Made by a program: the position numbers and the translations under genes. Of a DNA stretch of 64,000 bases, positions 28,567-36,649 are shown piece after piece. Source of the stretch: Rubritalea profundi (GTDB taxonomy: Bacteria > Verrucomicrobiota > Verrucomicrobiia > Verrucomicrobiales > Akkermansiaceae). The stretch's first letter is position 1. Every line of letters begins with the position of its first letter. The stretch is taken from positions 4,007,061-4,071,060 of the forward strand of contig NZ_MQWA01000001.1 of the NCBI RefSeq assembly GCF_002954445.1, read 5' to 3'. Under the pieces are notes generated by a model. That model did not search any database and was not told where the DNA came from. It saw only the letters and a program-made list of their open reading frames with translations.

Positions 28567-28602
28567 AAAATGCTCTATCCGAAAGTCGAATAGAGCATTT
28601 TA
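28567..28602 (-). terminator. Terminator after the phosphate-type porin gene
   Basis: A 12-bp stem pairs AAAATGCTCTAT (ending 28579) with ATAGAGCATTTT (28591-28602). On the minus strand it is followed by a T-rich run. It lies about 40 bases after the porin stop. Confidence 0.85.
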
Positions 28603-28640
28603 TGTTCGATTTAATGAGGATCTAAGTCGCAGCAATCATC

Positions 28641-29792
28641 TTAGAAGTAGAAACGGAATGCACCCCAAAGAGTAGTGGCATTGTTGCCGCCATCTGGAGT
28701 ATCCAAAGCTTCGTACTCAATACCAGTCACTAGCTTAGCGTTATGTCCGCAAAGATAGTAGTTAAGACCAGCATAGACACTATGGTGCATGTCACCACTC
28801 CCACCAAGAGCTTTACTTGAAACACGGCTATTTGGCTTAATACCACTTTCGTTATCAGATGCCTGGAAGTAGTAACGACCTACAATCTCAAGCTTATCTT
28901 CGATGATGTACTTAGATGGCTGCACTACAAGACCATAGAAAAGGCCGTCTTCCTCCTCGTCACCGAGTACTGCGTTGAGAGCCAGATCCCAGTCAAACAC
29001 CTCTGTACGGTATGCTACAGATGTTGCCCAATTATTTCTATAGTCACTATCAACTTCGTCTGCATCAGGATTGATAATGAGATCGACGATGAGATCTCCA
29101 CCCGTAAGCCCGAATGTTGAAGTCGCGTAGAAAAACTTTTCTGAACTGAAGTCATCAAAAAGTACTTCATCGTCACCTTCGTCTGCAGAGAATACACCAA
29201 CGGCGCCTTTCCAGTCACCTTTTTCAAGGCTCAGAGCGAATCCTGTTGAGTTATCTGGGCGAATTTTGCCAGTGAGAGCTGTACGCTCTACAGTTTTGAT
29301 CTTCTTAGAAGAGGTGTGCACATCTTCACCGATCTCAATCTTGTCACGACCATAAGAAAGGTAAACTTTATCGAAAGAATCGATACCAAATGCCTTACCT
29401 AAGTTTACACCAACTTTAGCTTCATCATAACCACCAAATTCAAAGTTGTGATCATTTCTACCACCATTTTCTAAGTTTGCGCGTAGCATTACGTCGAAGA
29501 ATTTAGCAAATTTCACCTGAGCTCCGAGACGAACACGACGCCATTCAGAATAGCCTTCTGACTCTTCTGAGCCATCAACATATCCGTACTGGAACTGACC
29601 GCGACCGAAGAACTTAACTTCCTGAATGAATGGATTAAAATCATCCTTGTAAAGCTTACCGAGCGACTTAAGCGCATCACATGTGTGACTCTCAGCTGTA
29701 GGCTGTGGTTGTTCAGCTACTACTTCACCAGCGTAAGCAGCACCGGCAAAAGCTGCAGCGCTGATCATTGTTGTTACTACTTTGTTTTTCAT
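28641..29792 (-). CDS. Phosphate-selective-type porin (OprP/OprO family)
   Basis: This 383-residue outer-membrane barrel has a signal peptide ending at AGAAYAGEV. The N-terminal strands (VKFFGRGQFQYGY, WRRVRLGAQVKFAKFF) are typical of the OprO/OprP family. The rest alternates short strands with acidic loops and ends FRFYF with the C-terminal Phe. The acidic loops are unlike the Lys-rich constriction of true phosphate-specific OprP, so the substrate is open. It has its own promoter region and terminator. Confidence 0.75.
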   Translation of the reverse strand: MKNKVVTTMISAAAFAGAAYAGEVVAEQPQPTAESHTCDALKSLGKLYKDDFNPFIQEVKFFGRGQFQYGYVDGSEESEGYSEWRRVRLGAQVKFAKFFDVMLRANLENGGRNDHNFEFGGYDEAKVGVNLGKAFGIDSFDKVYLSYGRDKIEIGEDVHTSSKKIKTVERTALTGKIRPDNSTGFALSLEKGDWKGAVGVFSADEGDDEVLFDDFSSEKFFYATSTFGLTGGDLIVDLIINPDADEVDSDYRNNWATSVAYRTEVFDWDLALNAVLGDEEEDGLFYGLVVQPSKYIIEDKLEIVGRYYFQASDNESGIKPNSRVSSKALGGSGDMHHSVYAGLNYYLCGHNAKLVTGIEYEALDTPDGGNNATTLWGAFRFYF

Positions 29793-29993
29793 AATTAATA
29801 TGTGGTTTTGCGAATTGGCTAAGAGTAGAAACTCTCGCTATTTCGTTTCGCACAATCTGTTTAGGATATATTGAGGATTACGGAAATATATTTGTGTGTA
29901 AGATTTGTCACAATCCAAAAAACACTCGGGGAATCATGGATCTATTTACAAAGTCCAGTGACACTTTAAGTATTCAATGAAATATCTAATCAA

Positions 29994-31685
29994 CTATGGA
30001 TAAAAACCTATGGCCTGTTTTGCGCATGCAACTGCGAATTCCCACTTCGACTGCGTTGGCCTCAATGGGTTAATCTCAAGCCAACCGAATCTTTTGCCAT
30101 ATTCCCGCAATTTATCAGTAGGATGAACCATCACATTGCGCTCACACAACATCAGCATCGGCAGATCCGCGTGACTATCAGAATAACCATAGCTATTGGG
30201 TAAGACGTCACCCTCTGCCCAATCAGCAGGAAAGTGGTGGCGCATTCTACCTATTTTCACCTCCCCCTTGTTATTCTTCCCTTGGATATCGGGAAAAAGT
30301 GAAACCCTCCCATTGATAACTACCTGCGTGCCATAGTAATGGTCGAAACCTAACTTCTCAGAGAGATGCTGCACCCAGATCTCCGGGCTCGCTGAGTTGA
30401 GGATAGTCAGTAATCCATCAGCCTTGTGCTTCTCCACAATTTTAACAACCTCAGAATACAAACCATTAGGCACGAGGTCATCTACAAAATCGCGCGCGTA
30501 TTGGTCGAGTACTTGGCCATCCATACCTGCTAGGTAATTTAAAAATACCCGCTTCATTGTCTCAGGCCCCAAGAGTTTGGCAAAAGGAGAAAATGGGATA
30601 AACCCCAACAAATAGAGCGTTCTGATGCGCTGACGCTTTAAAATGAAATTGCAGAATAACAACTGCGTATCCCAGGGAACAATTGTCTGGTCGAGATCGA
30701 ATAGTGCATAGCCAGTGGGTGAGGATGTCGAAGTCACGCGCGGATTCTCTTCACGATTCCCACACATGGCAAGCAACAATCTCAGCCGAAATGACTTATT
30801 AATATTTCTCTGAAGATCGCTTTTGAGCCAACTCCCAGAGGCTGCCACACTCGCTCTCGCTTGACTTTTCTGGCTGGAGCACAAGCCAACGATATAGGGA
30901 TCCAACACCGGTGTGTTCTCTAAGACCTCTAGATCCTGTCTGAACGGGCTACGCTCTAACACAAGTTCAGGCACAACCCCAACGCCACAACCTAGCCGAA
31001 CCATTGCCAGAATTGCCTCATTGCCTGAAACCTCACTAATTCTAGCAGTATGTGCGCCTAGCTCCCGTAAACATTGATTGACTCGAGAACGCGAAACACC
31101 GCTCCTAGCCAAAACTAAGGGCAATTTTTTGAGGTCGTTCGGTTCATTATAGCGCAGATCTGGCAACGGATTCTTTGGCCCAACAAAAACTAAACGAGTC
31201 GTCACTAGAGGAATGAAATCCACACGCTCCAGTTGCCTATCAGGCAAAGCCGCAACAGCCATATCAATATCGCCAGTAAATAGCTTATCCAATGAATCCT
31301 CTGCAGCGCCAGTTCTCAGGCTCAAGCGCACCTTCGGGTAAGCATCTCTGTAAGCTTCTAATAAATCTGGAAGCACAGAATAGACAGCAGTCACCGATGC
31401 GTAGATAGAAACCACTCCCTCTACAGAGCCATCATCCACTAGATCTTCGCAAACACTCTGCCAATCCCTCATCGCCTTGACTGCATATCGAAGAAACTTC
31501 TCACCAGCCAAAGTGAGCTGTACCTGTCGCTTGTCACGAATGAATAACTCTTGATCGAGTTCATTTTCTAGCCTCTGAATACTGCGAGTCAGTGCTGATG
31601 GACTCAGATTACACAGCACACTTGCACGTCCAAAATGGAGTTGTTCGGCTACAGTTAGAAAATTTTTTATCTCGTGGTGGTTCAA
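29994..31685 (-). CDS. LysR-type regulator fused to a HAD-family phosphatase
   Basis: This single 563-residue chain joins two proteins. Residues 1-300 are a LysR regulator of the IlvY type: the HTH lies in LSPSALTRSIQRLENELDQE, and the effector domain includes VSGNEAILAMVRLGCGVGVV. Residues about 325-563 are a HAD-IB (SerB-like) hydrolase with motif I FDLDQTIVPWD, motif II ILNSASP, a Lys in the KIGRMRHHF region and motif IV YSDSHADLPML, so all catalytic residues are present. The frame is continuous through a linker (about 300-325) with no internal stop. It is divergent from modF. A phosphatase tied to a regulator is unusual; a metabolite link is inferred. Confidence 0.85.
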   Translation of the reverse strand: MNHHEIKNFLTVAEQLHFGRASVLCNLSPSALTRSIQRLENELDQELFIRDKRQVQLTLAGEKFLRYAVKAMRDWQSVCEDLVDDGSVEGVVSIYASVTAVYSVLPDLLEAYRDAYPKVRLSLRTGAAEDSLDKLFTGDIDMAVAALPDRQLERVDFIPLVTTRLVFVGPKNPLPDLRYNEPNDLKKLPLVLARSGVSRSRVNQCLRELGAHTARISEVSGNEAILAMVRLGCGVGVVPELVLERSPFRQDLEVLENTPVLDPYIVGLCSSQKSQARASVAASGSWLKSDLQRNINKSFRLRLLLAMCGNREENPRVTSTSSPTGYALFDLDQTIVPWDTQLLFCNFILKRQRIRTLYLLGFIPFSPFAKLLGPETMKRVFLNYLAGMDGQVLDQYARDFVDDLVPNGLYSEVVKIVEKHKADGLLTILNSASPEIWVQHLSEKLGFDHYYGTQVVINGRVSLFPDIQGKNNKGEVKIGRMRHHFPADWAEGDVLPNSYGYSDSHADLPMLMLCERNVMVHPTDKLREYGKRFGWLEINPLRPTQSKWEFAVACAKQAIGFYP

Positions 31686-31738
31686 ATCTCATTCAGCATA
31701 GGCATAATCAATAGCATCGCAACCACGCAGTCGTATCA

Positions 31739-33202
31739 ATGTCGATCCTCCAAATCAAAAATAGTTCCAGCTCACTCACTCCTCTTCCCACAATTGAGGT
31801 GGAAAACTTCAGCCTCGAGAAACAACAACATTGGGTAGTCATTGGTGGCAACGGATCTGGGAAATCTACTTTCGCAAGGATGCTTAAAGACGCTGACTCC
31901 TCCCTACGAGCTCAATTCGTTTCCTTCGAAAATGAGCAAGCCTTGCTCGAACGTGAAATCTATGAGGATGACAGTGAATGGCTGAACCAAGTGGATAACG
32001 GTAGAACTACCAGAGAGCTCATCACTGAGAATTTATCTAACGACGTTACAATAGAGACGCTTATTGAAACTCTCCAGCTCCAGCAATGTATAGACACAGG
32101 GTTTCGGCTACTCTCCACTGGGGAACGTAGACGGCTTATGCTAGCGCGTGCTCTAGCAGCCAGCCCTATGCTACTCATCCTAGACGAACCATACGATGGG
32201 CTGGATAAGGAATTTACTAGCCACCTCTCCACAGTCATCACTTCCATTTCCAGGACTACACCCACAGTCCTCATCGTCAACCGTCTGTCTCACATCTCAG
32301 AAGCCACTACTCACATTGCCTGCCTCCATCAGATGGAGTTAGTCTACCAAGACACCAAGGAAGGCGCTCTCTCTAGCAAACTCTTCCAGCAACTTCAGTC
32401 GTTAGACCAAGGTCCGCACCAGCCTCTTCCATCCAAAATCCCCACAGTCAACTCGCCGTACACTCCTGTTCCTAATAAGGCAGTCATCAGCCTCAGCGAC
32501 ATAAGAGTCGCCTACCACAATAAGACGATCCTCGACGGCTTAAACTGGGAAATCATGCCCGGTCAGCACTGGAAAGTCAGTGGCCCAAATGGATGCGGTA
32601 AATCCACCCTCGTCAACCTTATCTCTGGCGACCACCCACAATGCTACTCTAACAACATCCACCTTTTCGGGCAAAAACGTGGCGGTGCCGAATCCATCTG
32701 GGAGGTGAAACACCACATGGGATTGATGTCTACTAGCCTACACCAACAATACAGGATCACAGTGACAGCTGAGACAGTCGTTCTCTCTGGATTTTTTGAC
32801 ACTATAGGAGTTTATCGACCCGTGACTCCCACACATAAACAAATTGCTAATGAGTGGTTAAAGTTTATCGGTCTCGACAAATTCAAGGACACACACTTTC
32901 AGAACTTATCCTTTGGCCAACAACGGATGCTGCTGATTGCTAGAGCATTGATCAAGCGTCCTTATTTATTGATTCTCGATGAACCTTGCCAAGGGCTCGA
33001 CCCCATCAATAGAGCCCTAGTGATTCAGCTGATCGAGCAGATCGCTTGCCGCAAGATTGCGCAAATCATCTACATCTCTCACGAGCCTGAAAATAAACTT
33101 CAATGCCTCACCCATGAGCTTAGTTTCACCTCCATTCCAGAGTTTACAGAAGCAGCCCCATCCACAGCACCTCTTTATTCTGTTCATCTCAGGCAACTCT
33201 AA
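31739..33202 (+). CDS. modF: Double ATP-binding ABC protein, ModF-like
   Basis: This 487-residue soluble protein has two ABC ATPase domains in tandem, the architecture and length of E. coli ModF (PhrA). Domain 1 has IGGNGSGKST, STGERRRLMLARAL and LLILDEPYDGLD. Domain 2 has SGPNGCGKST, LSFGQQRMLLIARAL and LLILDEPCQGLD. There are no membrane segments. ModF is associated with molybdate uptake loci, but no modABC genes are nearby. The family is well identified; the function is poorly known. Confidence 0.8.
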   Translation: MSILQIKNSSSSLTPLPTIEVENFSLEKQQHWVVIGGNGSGKSTFARMLKDADSSLRAQFVSFENEQALLEREIYEDDSEWLNQVDNGRTTRELITENLSNDVTIETLIETLQLQQCIDTGFRLLSTGERRRLMLARALAASPMLLILDEPYDGLDKEFTSHLSTVITSISRTTPTVLIVNRLSHISEATTHIACLHQMELVYQDTKEGALSSKLFQQLQSLDQGPHQPLPSKIPTVNSPYTPVPNKAVISLSDIRVAYHNKTILDGLNWEIMPGQHWKVSGPNGCGKSTLVNLISGDHPQCYSNNIHLFGQKRGGAESIWEVKHHMGLMSTSLHQQYRITVTAETVVLSGFFDTIGVYRPVTPTHKQIANEWLKFIGLDKFKDTHFQNLSFGQQRMLLIARALIKRPYLLILDEPCQGLDPINRALVIQLIEQIACRKIAQIIYISHEPENKLQCLTHELSFTSIPEFTEAAPSTAPLYSVHLRQL

Positions 33203-33281
33203 CTTATGGATTGTGAGTAGAAAACTGTGATCAGGAGCTTTTCTAAAAAAAAATTAGAAGAAATGACCTTAGTCTGTAACT

Positions 33282-33315
33282 TAGCAGGATTATTTATAGC
33301 TACAGTATCCTGCTA
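33282..33315. repeat. 9-bp inverted repeat between modF and the FHA gene
   Basis: TAGCAGGAT (33282-33290) and ATCCTGCTA (33307-33315) are exact complements around a 16-base AT-rich loop. There is no T-run after it, so terminator status is uncertain. It could be a weak terminator or an operator. Confidence 0.4.
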
Positions 33316-33399
33316 GGAATATCAGCTCGTTTCCAAAAATCTTTTTATTGTCAGTCAAGCATTGTAGCCTATTCTAACCTCACACTTAACAAGTAATTT

Positions 33400-34005
33400 A
33401 TGCCAAAAATCATTATCAATGAACCAGGGAAATCAGCACAACCCTACCGCCTTAAAGTTGACCGCGCCATGACTACGATTGGCCGAGGAAGTGACAATGA
33501 CATCATTATCGAAGCTGGCTCGGCATCTACCCACCACTGCTTTATGAAACGTGCGCTTGGTGGCTTTACTCTGGAGGATCTAGGTTCGACTAATGGTATC
33601 AAAACTGATAACACACTCTTTCGCGTCATTGACCTAGAAGATGGAATGTCGGTGAAAATTGGCGATGACGTCACACTAGAGTTCACTCTCACTGAGGAAG
33701 AAATTGCAGAGCTTGGTTCAGAAGAATTCGAAAGCCAGCAGCAAGCAATGCTTCCAAGCCAAGTGCCCACAGAAGAAGAAGAAGTGGCTGAGGAAGAATT
33801 TATTGATAAGGAAGAAGAACAGGAAGAAGACTCCTTCGCCACTCCTGCTGTTGCCAAAGGTGGCATGGACACCATTCTCTTCGTTGTTCTTGCCATCCTC
33901 GCTCTCGCTCTAGGCTTCTACATTCGTCATTATCAAGACGTTCTATCGGCACCAGCCAAAGAAGCACCAGTGGCTCCAGCCGCACCGGCTACTCCTACTG
34001 AGTAA
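33400..34005 (+). CDS. FHA-domain protein with C-terminal membrane anchor
   Basis: This 201-residue protein has an FHA phosphothreonine-binding domain at about residues 8-100 (MTTIGRGSDNDIIIEAGSAS, HHC, LEDLGSTNGI). A very acidic stretch follows (about 120-145, mostly Glu). One membrane helix (about 157-177, ILFVVLAILALALGFYI) and an Ala/Pro-rich tail complete it. The FHA part faces the cytoplasm if the helix is a simple tail anchor. No Ser/Thr kinase gene is adjacent, so the partner is unknown. Confidence 0.85.
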   Translation: MPKIIINEPGKSAQPYRLKVDRAMTTIGRGSDNDIIIEAGSASTHHCFMKRALGGFTLEDLGSTNGIKTDNTLFRVIDLEDGMSVKIGDDVTLEFTLTEEEIAELGSEEFESQQQAMLPSQVPTEEEEVAEEEFIDKEEEQEEDSFATPAVAKGGMDTILFVVLAILALALGFYIRHYQDVLSAPAKEAPVAPAAPATPTE

Positions 34006-34006
34006 G

Positions 34007-34681
34007 CTAAAGGCGCTTTCGCGTCCAAGCTGAGTTCCCATAACGCGCGCTCACCACTTTTGAGACATCACCGGGATCGCTTAAGCCTTTTTCTTTGGCA
34101 TTGGTAGTCAGAGACTGGATCAATGCCACTTGCCAAGCCTCGCTATTCTCCACTCCCTGCACACTCCCCTGATGCAGTAAACCATGGCGCGAGCGCTTTT
34201 GACCTGCGCCAGCCAACTTTCGACCGCTAGGATCAACGATATCAAATGGCACTGGCTTGACGAAACATGATCGCTTCTCGTTGTCAGTCCCTACCTCAGC
34301 CAACTCACACGCCACCCCACAGGCCTGCATCGACGTTGCTAGCGCCTGGTGAATCACGGCATAACTCGCACTGCCGCGTTGTTGCTCTAGCGGGTGTCCT
34401 TTTGGAATACTCAGCGTGTAAGTTAGATCAACTCGATGATCCACAATCCCGCCACCAGTCCAGCGACGCACGTACTCGATCTCCTCACCTGGGAAATCGC
34501 GCATCGCATCACTCAGTTTTTCAAAATAGCCAAAGCTAACAGCAGCACGACGCCAATGGTAAATGCGCAGCAGCGGAAGCTCACCACTAGTAATGTGGAG
34601 CATTTCATCCACCGCCATATTCTCGGCACCACTCCGTGCAAGTGGGTCAATCCATACTTCTAGTTCTGAAAATACTGCCAT
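34007..34681 (-). CDS. Lipoate-protein ligase / octanoyltransferase family protein
   Basis: This 224-residue enzyme has the biotin/lipoate-protein ligase fold, attaching lipoyl or octanoyl groups to carrier domains. Signatures are YVRRWTGGGIVDH (RRxxGGGxVxH) and the Lys-bearing GRKLAGAGQKR segment. It is shorter than LplA, which has an extra C-terminal accessory domain, and so is closer to LipM-type or LplA-A proteins. It ends 2 bp from the convergent FHA gene. The exact reaction is undecided. Confidence 0.8.
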   Translation of the reverse strand: MAVFSELEVWIDPLARSGAENMAVDEMLHITSGELPLLRIYHWRRAAVSFGYFEKLSDAMRDFPGEEIEYVRRWTGGGIVDHRVDLTYTLSIPKGHPLEQQRGSASYAVIHQALATSMQACGVACELAEVGTDNEKRSCFVKPVPFDIVDPSGRKLAGAGQKRSRHGLLHQGSVQGVENSEAWQVALIQSLTTNAKEKGLSDPGDVSKVVSARYGNSAWTRKRL

Positions 34682-34727
34682 CCTCTACATCCTGTAGAGA
34701 GATTTTCATTCTGCCACAAACTAATAC

Positions 34728-35828
34728 TTGAACCCCTGCCTGATCAGGGCAAAGTTATTTGCCGTGAACCATTCTCCAACTGAAGACTTACGTATCAAAG
34801 CCATTTCCCCTCTGATTTCACCGGCGGTGCTGTCCTACTACCTTCCAATCACTGAAAAAGCGGCTGACACCGTGACTAAAGCGCGCCAACAAGCTGAAGC
34901 TATCCTCTGCGGCAATGACGACCGCATCCTCGTTGTCGTTGGCCCATGTTCCATCCATGACCCTAGCGCTGCGATCGAATACGCTGAACGCCTCAAGGCG
35001 CTCGCCGACCGCTACACAGACGACCTTTGCATCATCATGCGCGTCTATTTTGAGAAGCCTCGCACCACTGTTGGCTGGAAAGGTCTGATCAACGACCCAC
35101 ACCTCGATGGCACATTCGACATCAACCGCGGACTCCATATCGCACGTGAGCTGCTACTCGAACTCAACACCATGGGCATGCCTGCTGCCACAGAATTCCT
35201 CGATGCCATTTCCCCTCAGTTCATAGCCGACCTCATCTCCTGGGGAGCTATCGGTGCTCGCACCACTGAGTCACAAGTCCACCGCGAACTAGCCTCTGGC
35301 CTCTCGATGCCAATCGGCTTCAAGAATGGCACCGGCGGTTCTATCCAAATCGCCCTCGATGCCATCCAGGCAGCCCAAGGTTCACACCACTTCCTTTCTG
35401 TCACCAAGCAAGGCGTCTCAGCGATTGTCACCACCACTGGCAACAATGCCGGACATATCATCCTCCGCGGTTCCTCAGATGGCCCTAACTTCTCTAAAGA
35501 AGACGTCGCCGCCTGCGCTGCCCGCCTCACTGCGAAAGGCCTACCAGAACAACTGATGGTAGACGCCTCACACGGCAACTCGAAAAAAGACTACCGCAAC
35601 CAGCCCGCAGTCATCGAAGACCTCTGCACTCAGGTCGCAGCCGGCTCCAAAGCCGTTGCCTCCGTCATGATCGAATCTAACCTGATCGAAGGTGCTCAGA
35701 AACTTGGCGACGACTCATCGAAGCTCGTCTACGGCCAGTCCGTCACCGACCAATGTATCAGCTGGCAGAGCACCGAGGACGTCATCGACGCTCTCTCAGT
35801 CGCGGTAAAAGCACGCCGCGCACACTAA
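34728..35828 (+). CDS. aroG: 3-deoxy-7-phosphoheptulonate (DAHP) synthase, class I
   Basis: This enzyme catalyses the first step of the shikimate pathway, joining phosphoenolpyruvate with erythrose 4-phosphate. The class I AroFGH signature is clear: VVVGPCSIHDP, RVYFEKPRTTVGWKGLINDP, WGAIGARTTESQ, GFKNGTGG and VDASHGNSKKD. The length (366) fits. I cannot say which aromatic amino acid feeds back on it, so aroG stands for the family. A terminator follows at 35856. Confidence 0.95.
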   Translation: MNPCLIRAKLFAVNHSPTEDLRIKAISPLISPAVLSYYLPITEKAADTVTKARQQAEAILCGNDDRILVVVGPCSIHDPSAAIEYAERLKALADRYTDDLCIIMRVYFEKPRTTVGWKGLINDPHLDGTFDINRGLHIARELLLELNTMGMPAATEFLDAISPQFIADLISWGAIGARTTESQVHRELASGLSMPIGFKNGTGGSIQIALDAIQAAQGSHHFLSVTKQGVSAIVTTTGNNAGHIILRGSSDGPNFSKEDVAACAARLTAKGLPEQLMVDASHGNSKKDYRNQPAVIEDLCTQVAAGSKAVASVMIESNLIEGAQKLGDDSSKLVYGQSVTDQCISWQSTEDVIDALSVAVKARRAH

Positions 35829-35855
35829 ACTTTAGGCTCAAACCAATTTAAAACC

Positions 35856-35894
35856 ACAGCCGAGCGGGAATCTACTTCCTCTCGGCTGTTTTTT
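35856..35894 (+). terminator. Terminator after the DAHP synthase gene
   Basis: ACAGCCGAG (35856-35864) pairs with CTCGGCTGT (35881-35889), extended by GGAA/TTCC inside, and is followed by six T. Confidence 0.9.
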
Positions 35895-36126
35895 ATTCAC
35901 AGCTTAAATAAAGCTTCAGTCCCTCCCCCGATCCTCATAAGCAACCACCTTGATCTCAGAATCTAAATGGCTTATAATCTATTTAAAGAAATCAACCTAT
36001 TCACTGGAATCTAAGCGCATTTCATAAACTCAAAAAAACTCCGATATTCATGCAGTTTTTTATTGCATCTAAGCCAGAGTGAGCGTAATTATTCGCCCGC
36101 AGCCGCAAGGCAGTAAACAAATAGAT

Positions 36127-36200
36127 AGGCCTATAGTGTAATGGTAACACTCCGGATTTTGATTCCGTCATTCCAGGTTCGAGCCCTGGTAGGCCTACCA
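36127..36200 (+). tRNA. tRNA-Gln (anticodon TTG)
   Basis: The cloverleaf is complete. The acceptor AGGCCTA pairs with TAGGCCT, a D arm GTG...CAC follows, the anticodon loop TTTTGAT gives anticodon TTG, and the T arm is CCAGG/TTCGAGC/CCTGG. The CCA end is encoded. The outer anticodon-stem pair looks like a C-T mismatch. A terminator follows at 36250. Confidence 0.95.
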
Positions 36201-36243
36201 TTTTCTTCCCAACCGACTGGTTGCGACAGAGAGAGACTAAAGC

Positions 36244-36399
36244 TCACTGAACCCTTACTTTGTAAGGGTTTTTTGTTGTCTGGATCACTCGTATTCTTCT
36301 GATCACTTGCGACAGGCTTTGACCTGATTTTTCAGAAATATAAGTGACCATTTTTCGTTCCTGATCTACGGTTAGCAAAACGCACCTCCGCATTTTCAT
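36244..36399 (-). CDS. Possible small ribbon-helix-helix protein
   Basis: From the Met at 36399 the frame encodes about 51 residues (MKMRRCVLLTVDQERKM, then SEKSGQSLSQVIRRIR). The pattern basic strand, helix, GxSxSQVIR resembles ribbon-helix-helix (CopG-like) DNA-binding proteins. Its 3' end overlaps the tRNA-Gln terminator on the other strand. There is no partner toxin and no clear ribosome-binding site. This is weak and could be a chance frame or a remnant. Confidence 0.25.
   Translation of the reverse strand: MKMRRCVLLTVDQERKMVTYISEKSGQSLSQVIRRIRVIQTTKNPYKVRVQ
36250..36274 (+). terminator. Terminator after tRNA-Gln
   Basis: AACCCTTAC (36250-36258) and GTAAGGGTT (36262-36270) form a 9-bp stem with a 3-base loop followed by a T-run. 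Confidence 0.85.
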
Positions 36400-36438
36400 G
36401 ATTAAATCGCGTGATACACGCTGAGTAGTCAAACCGCG

Positions 36439-36457
36439 TTCGAACCCCACTCCGCCA
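36439..36457 (+). other. Orphan tRNA 3'-end-like fragment
   Basis: GTTCGAACCCCACTCCGCC looks like a T-loop plus acceptor 3' strand. It resembles the same part of the nearby tRNA-Cys (GTTCGAATCCCGCCTCCGCC). No matching 5' half is present upstream. It may be a recombination scar or an old attachment site. Confidence 0.35.
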
Positions 36458-36460
36458 AAC

Positions 36461-36491
36461 AAAAAGAGCAACCACAATGGTTGCTCTTTTT
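36461..36491. terminator. Bidirectional terminator between tRNA-Gln and tRNA-Cys
   Basis: A perfect 14-bp stem (36461-36474 with 36478-36491) has a 3-base loop and A/T runs on each side. It is expected to work for the minus-strand tRNA-Cys transcript and for plus-strand transcription. Confidence 0.85.
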
Positions 36492-36500
36492 TATTAACAC

Positions 36501-36577
36501 TGGAGGCGGAGGCGGGATTCGAACCCGCGAATACAGATTTTGCAAACCCGCGCCTTAGACCACTTGGCCACTCCGCC
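36501..36577 (-). tRNA. tRNA-Cys (anticodon GCA)
   Basis: The minus strand shows acceptor GGCGGAG pairing with CTCCGCC, D arm GGCCAAGTGGTCTAAGGC, anticodon loop TTGCAAA (anticodon GCA) on a stem CGGGT/ATCTG, and T arm GCGGG/TTCGAAT/CCCGC. The CCA end is encoded. A terminator lies just downstream. Confidence 0.93.
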
Positions 36578-36649
36578 TGCTTGTATTGATGCGCCGAAGG
36601 AGATCCTTCAGTGCGGGGATTTGATAACTCTAGGGGGCCCAGCTGTCAA

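Noticed and set aside
29793..29993. PHO-box-like sequence upstream of the OprP-type porin
   Set aside because: The TTGTGACAAATCTTACAC stretch on the minus strand only loosely resembles paired PHO boxes.
36201..36460. Possible tmRNA or extra tRNA upstream of the orphan tRNA 3' end
   Set aside because: No tRNA-like 5' half and no tag peptide frame were found, and a terminator lies in the middle.
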